Origin: Siphonodentalium dalli
Taxonomy: Eukaryota; Mollusca; Scaphopoda; Gadilida; Siphonodentaliidae
Length of the DNA stretch: 64,000 bases
NCBI GenBank assembly: GCA_032622095.1
Contig: CP136066.1
Coordinates: 63,582,609-63,646,608, forward strand
Direction: 5' to 3'
Both the position numbers and the translations under genes were made by a program. Position 1 is the stretch's first letter, and each line of letters starts with the position of its first letter. This document shows, piece after piece, positions 60,081 to 64,000 of this stretch. The notes below the pieces were generated by a model. That model had not been told where the DNA came from. It saw nothing but the letters and a program-made list of their open reading frames with translations, and made no database searches.

Positions 60081-60690
60081 AGAGCCAACTTGACATTTAA
60101 TAAATAATTGAGCTAATGCACAATAAGGAATCAATAAGAATATTTCTTATTGCACTTAAGCGCAATAAGAATATTTCTTATTCCACTTAAGCACAATAAG
60201 AATATTCTTTAGTCACATAAGCGCAATTAGAGATTCCTCATTGTGCTTAAGCACAATAAGATATTCCTTATTGCGCTTAAGCGTAATTATTATCTCCCTT
60301 ATGAGATCATCCCTGTGAAATAGTAGTAGAATCTGAATAGGCCTACATGTGGACAGTCACCAATAAACTCCACCCATCGCACTATGGACTACACCATTTG
60401 AATTACAGCGAGTTTATGTAATGTTGGTAATTCCACTTAAGCGCTATTAGCTCCTTGGCGCAATAAGGATATCCCTTATTGTGCTTAAGCGCGATAAAAA
60501 TATTTCTTATTGCGCTTAAGTGCAATTAGAGATTCCTTATTGTGTTTAAGCGCAATAAGAATCACTTAAGCGCAATAAGATATTCCTTATTGTGCTTAAG
60601 CGCAATTAGATCTTCCCTTATTGCGCTTAAGTGCAATTAGAGGTTCCTTATTGCGCTTAAGCTCAATTATTTATGAAATGTCAATTTGGC
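60081..60690. mobile_element. TIR-bounded element filled with a palindromic minisatellite
   Basis: The left AGCCAACTTGACATTTAATA + AATAATTGAGCT and right AGCTCAATTATTTATGAAAT + GTCAATTTGGCT are imperfect 32-bp inverted repeats. Between them the unit CTTAAGCGCAATAAGAATAT / TTCTTATTGCGCTTAAG repeats about 20 times in two blocks (60120-60295, 60440-60660) with a unique spacer. Each unit is itself palindromic around CTTAAG. Confidence 0.8.
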
Positions 60691-61203
60691 TTCCCATACA
60701 CAGGCGTATCCCTGAACTTCCATATGAAATAATGGACTGCTAAAAAGAAATTGCTGTCATAATAACATCCTAAATCCCATGAGGAATTTAATCCCGATTA
60801 GGAAAAACAACCGAGTTATCGGCCTTAATTTTTTCCCGTTTCTGAAGGTCTTTGATGAAAACTTATCATCGAAATATAGTAATGGTTACGCTTGTCGCCT
60901 ATTCTCTACAATGCTGTATGAAAATTTCGCTACGCACCTGACTGATTGAGCCACCGGTCGCTCAGAAATTAAGTGACTGTAATAGACGCAACAGGACCAG
61001 GTTGTATGAAACGTCCGGGTCGAAACTATTTGCCGTCGTGCGATGGGAGGGGTTCCAGTGGCCTTAACATGATCTCGACTCCTATCTGAACATAAACCGT
61101 TTGAGATGTAGCTTGAATTAGAGACGGCAATATAAAAAGGCAATCAATATATAAAATAATTTCGTCATAATTCCCGAAATGACGGATATAAATTATATTT
61201 CAG

Positions 61204-61750
61204 CAATGACCACAACATACGAGAACAAGGCTATCAGTGTTTCCTAACTGCCTATCGGAAATTGGGAGACAACGATTTTATGCCCACCGTTGTCAAGCGG
61301 TTAAAAGACTTGGAATTCGATCAAGTACGTCAAAAACTTGAGATATTTATCTGTCATCTGAAAAAATCTCCTGCGAGTGGTGGCGCCCATTTCTCAACGA
61401 ATCGGGAATCAACGGACAGAGATAGCATTCCTGGGAATGCGCAAATACAGACAGTGGGTACGGACGAGCCATATACGGATCGAAAGAATGAGGTTAGAAA
61501 AAAGCGGACGAGGAATCGGCCGACACAAAGCACAAGTACGGACGAGTCCGCTACGAGGCGAATGAATGAAGGCAAATATAAGCGGGCGAAGAAACATCAG
61601 ATCGTGATTGTAGAGAAATCAGTTCCAATATCCGAGGAGGGTATCAATGACAGCCAATCGACATCAACACACAGAGGATCACAGCATATGGCTGGACGTC
61701 AACGAGGCGGGTCGATGCACAATATGAGGCTGCGGGCCCGACCGCATTAA
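61204..61750 (+). CDS. ZU5/Death gene, exon 6 (second half of Death domain and C-terminal tail)
   Basis: Acceptor TTATATTTCAG ends at 61203. One base completes an Asp codon with exon 5. Residues 552-599, NDHNIREQGYQCFLTAYRKL + GDNDFMPTVVKRLKDLEF and a closing helix, form helices 4-6 of a Death domain: H/D-N-x-R-E-Q, then W/Y-R-x-x-G, then L-x-x-A/L-L. The remaining 130 residues are basic and Ser/Thr-rich, with two imperfect S-T-S-T-D-E-S / T-D-E-P blocks and clusters such as RKKRTRNR and KYKRAKKH that could act as nuclear localisation signals. The stop is at 61748-61750. Together with exon 5 this is the clearest domain evidence in the gene. Confidence 0.85.
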
Positions 61751-61847
61751 CATTAATAATCGAGCGCACTTACGCGAAGATGCTGCAACCAATAGATACG
61801 GTCCACGAGCAGCAATCTGACACCCATGGAAGTCCCTGTGATCTAGA

Positions 61848-61853
61848 AATAAA
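61848..61853 (+). promoter_or_regulatory. Poly(A) signal AATAAA of the ZU5/Death gene
   Basis: A canonical hexamer 98 bases after the stop codon, giving a 3' UTR of about 115-125 bases. Confidence 0.6.
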
Positions 61854-61927
61854 ACTATTTCACACATTTTGCCATTTATGTGCGATGAACTTTGTGAAGA
61901 TTCTGAAAGAAGAATGGCACCAGACAA

Positions 61928-62068
61928 AATAGGACTGAACATCTAGAATGCAAACATAAGACCGAACACCTAACACGCAAATATAGGACCGAACACCTAA
62001 CATGTAAATATAGGATCGAACACATACAACACAAATAGAGGACCGAACACCTAAAATGCAAACATAGT
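61928..62068. repeat. Minisatellite, 27-bp unit, five copies
   Basis: Units of AGGACCGAACACCTAACATG + CAAATAT with few changes, just downstream of the gene end. The Cys/Leu-rich frame on the minus strand is a translation of this repeat. Confidence 0.9.
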
Positions 62069-62499
62069 TCTTCGTTTTGTTGCTAATTTATTTAAACAAA
62101 ACAATCTTAATGCTATCTAGTGATACTCGGTTATTGTATTTCTAACCATTTCATGACAGATATTTTGTCACTTGCAAATTAAGTCTCAGTTCGGTTAAAT
62201 AATAATTAACTTTTATGCGAATTTGTTTAACCTGTAGGCCTGCGTCGTATATGCATGGTAGCCAATAACTATAGTTATTATAATTATGCAAGCAATTTGC
62301 AGTAATTCAGATTACTTTCTGACTACTATTTCATGTTTCCAGGGGACAACACTATAAAACGTCTACACATGTAATTGACGCTAAATGTCTTGTAAATATA
62401 ATCGGCAATACTACGAGTCGCATGTGCTCTCTTTAAGGGGGAATGTTCACTAAATCTCGCAATTTATGGGACCATCTCCTTTTATACTCAACCGAATAT

Positions 62500-62665
62500 A
62501 TGGAACAAATGAATGAATTTGAGCCATGGATTAGTGCAAAATACACTTGTGTGCTCTATGAATAACACAAACAAAATTGCAACTATAATTATAAATAACA
62601 AATTATTTGCATAGAGCACACGGGTGTTTTGTACACTAATCCATGAACGCAAACAGTTCTTCATT
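62500..62665. repeat. Inverted repeat, arms about 37 bp
   Basis: CCATGGATTAGTGCAAAATA + CACTTGTGTGCTCTATG (62524) pairs with CATAGAGCACACGGGTGTTT + TGTACACTAATCCATG (62608), loop about 50 bases. Confidence 0.8.
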
Positions 62666-62824
62666 TTGTTGCTTAAATGGGTTATAGGTATCACACATCG
62701 TGTAAACATATATTTCGAAACTGGCTTCAACTTTCTGGGACACGTATGCATAGAATGCAACATTTTATTTGATCCATTTGCCTGAAATTGTACCAGAATA
62801 TCTAGACGACGATCTCGAGTTCTA

Positions 62825-63745
62825 TTAGTCCAGGAGATATTGGTAGACATCTGCACCCCCCCCCCCCCCCAGGACTCAACTTCACCCCACTAATTTATTT
62901 TTTCTTAATGTCTCTAATGTTTTTCGGTTGTTAACAAGAAAACAATGTGGCCGCAGAGACTCCAGACAAGATGGCGTCCATCATGGCGGCCATTTTTTTT
63001 ATATGCACCAGGTATCTTTGATCGCCATTATATTAAAGTTGATGTCACATGCGGTCTTGTTTTCCGTTCGATTCGTTATGGTAATATACAACCCTTACAA
63101 ATTAGCCAAAAATCCGACACAAGAATCCAATATGGCGGCCAAATGTGAAAAATTGCTATTTTTCGGACATTTCACCAACTTTCGTTTGTCTCTGTGGGAA
63201 AATATTGGCACCTTGACGCGATTTTATAAATTTATCGTCTAGAAGAGTCATTGGCGAACACAATGGGACCATAACATACATTCCTTGCTGGATATTTTTG
63301 TCCGATATCACGTTTTCCCAAATGCCGGTATAATCCAGTCAAAGCCAAATCGACGCAAATAACGCAATGTCTGTTTCGAATCAATGAATGTTATTGCTAT
63401 CATAACAAAACCCATGCGTATATATGTGAAGCAGATACTCGAGCTAGGATTCCTCTTATACCTGAGTTGAGGATTTGTAAGGGTTGTATATTACCATAAC
63501 GAATCGAACGGAAAACAAGACCGCATGTGACATCATCTTTACTATAATGGCGATCAAAGAGACCTGTTGCATATAAAATAAATGGCCGCCATAATGGACG
63601 CCATCTTGTCTGGAGTCTCTGCGGCCACTTTTTTTCTTGTTAACAACCGAAAAAAATTAGAGGAGACATTAAGAAAGAAAATTAGTGAGGAGAAGTTGAG
63701 TCCTGGGGGGTGCAGAGGTCTACCAATATATCCTGGACTATATTC
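62825..63745. mobile_element. Short inverted-repeat element, deletion derivative of the intron 1 foldback element
   Basis: TAGTCCAGGAGATATTGG at the left and its near-complement CCAATATATCCTGGACTA at the right bound inverted repeats of about 280 bp (62831-63112, 63471-63736). The outer TA on each side suggests a TA target. The interior 63112-63480 is colinear with the outer right arm of the element at 21885-26441 (GTCCGATATCACGTTTTCCC, ATGAATGTTATTGCTAT). No coding region; frames at 62928-63242 and 63582-63884 are inside the repeats. Confidence 0.8.
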
Positions 63746-64000
63746 ATTGCATTCAGGTTTACCTGCCATCCGTAAAATATTTCTGTTCCCATCGATTAGT
63801 ACAACGGTGATACTCACTACAGTGAAATTTTTTATATTTTGGTCGACCCATATGTGTGATGTAATGACGACACATAGATATTGATACCAATCTTTAATGT
63901 ATGATGTAGAAGATAATACACAATCAAGGTATACAGATGAGTCGCTGAATCTTTTGTTTTCAAACTAAGTCGCGAAGTGAAGGCCCCGAATGATAGGTGA
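63746..64000. other. Window end: no feature seen
   Basis: Unassigned sequence. Confidence 0.4.

Larger units (their letters stand above)
13305..61750 (+). other. Gene span: ZU5-UPA-Death domain protein, six coding exons, 732 aa
   Basis: The exons are 13305-13707, 26452-27146, 28898-29083, 33703-33921, 44621-44769 and 61204-61750. Every junction is GT...AG and the phases fit throughout (1, 0, 0, 0, 2), giving one frame of 733 codons including the stop. Order in the product: polar N-terminus 1-134, ZU5 about 178-318, UPA-like region about 320-500, Death domain about 507-599, basic and Ser/Thr-rich tail to 732. ZU5-UPA-Death is the architecture of the cytoplasmic part of UNC5 receptors, of PIDD and of ankyrin C-terminal regions. 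No membrane segment or ankyrin repeat is visible, so this is a soluble relative, probably a cytosolic signalling adaptor. Exon 1 is the least certain part, and a non-coding exon may precede it. Introns of 12.7, 1.8, 4.6, 10.7 and 16.4 kb hold nearly all the transposons of the window. Confidence 0.75.

Overview
The window is animal nuclear DNA: AT-rich, with spliced genes, no operons, very long introns and dense transposon debris. Polinton capsid genes, LINEs with APE-type endonuclease, hAT- and foldback-like elements and a ZU5/Death-domain gene suggest a marine invertebrate (a lophotrochozoan or an invertebrate deuterostome). I cannot fix the species from sequence alone.

The one well-supported host gene lies on the + strand. 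It can be assembled from six exons between 13305 and 61750, three of them in short or ATG-less frames. All splice sites are GT/AG, all phases agree, and the product is 732 aa: a polar N-terminus, a ZU5 domain, a UPA-like region, a Death domain split across the last two exons, and a basic, Ser/Thr-rich tail. The five introns total about 46 kb and contain nearly all the mobile DNA.

Layout. 1-9.7 kb: a decayed Polinton (integrase/chromodomain at 1-659; penton, small Gly-rich protein, major capsid protein and a possible protease at 6950-9695), split by about 6 kb of dispersed repeats. 9.9-11.5 kb: an inverted-repeat element. 13.3 kb: exon 1. Intron 1: a 4.6 kb element with about 0.7 kb terminal inverted repeats (16977-21583) carrying a decayed antisense gene of a widespread unnamed invertebrate family, then a foldback element (21885-26441) whose end lies 10 bases before the exon 2 acceptor. 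26.4-33.9 kb: exons 2-4, with a LINE 3' fragment and a satellite of about 172 bp in intron 3. Intron 4: a three-level nest, LINE A (minus strand) split by a foldback element (36754-41759, 8-bp target duplication), itself split at its centre by LINE B (37794-39812, perfect 45-bp target duplication, open reverse transcriptase frame). 44.6 kb: exon 5. Intron 5: LINE C split by a 6 kb inverted-repeat element, a hAT-type element with a perfect 8-bp target duplication (54544-55670), hairpin elements, a CT microsatellite and a palindromic minisatellite. 61.2 kb: exon 6 and a poly(A) signal. 62.8-63.7 kb: a short deletion derivative of the intron 1 foldback element.

The host gene probably acts in death-fold signalling. 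The rest records successive transposon insertions whose relative order can be read from the nesting.
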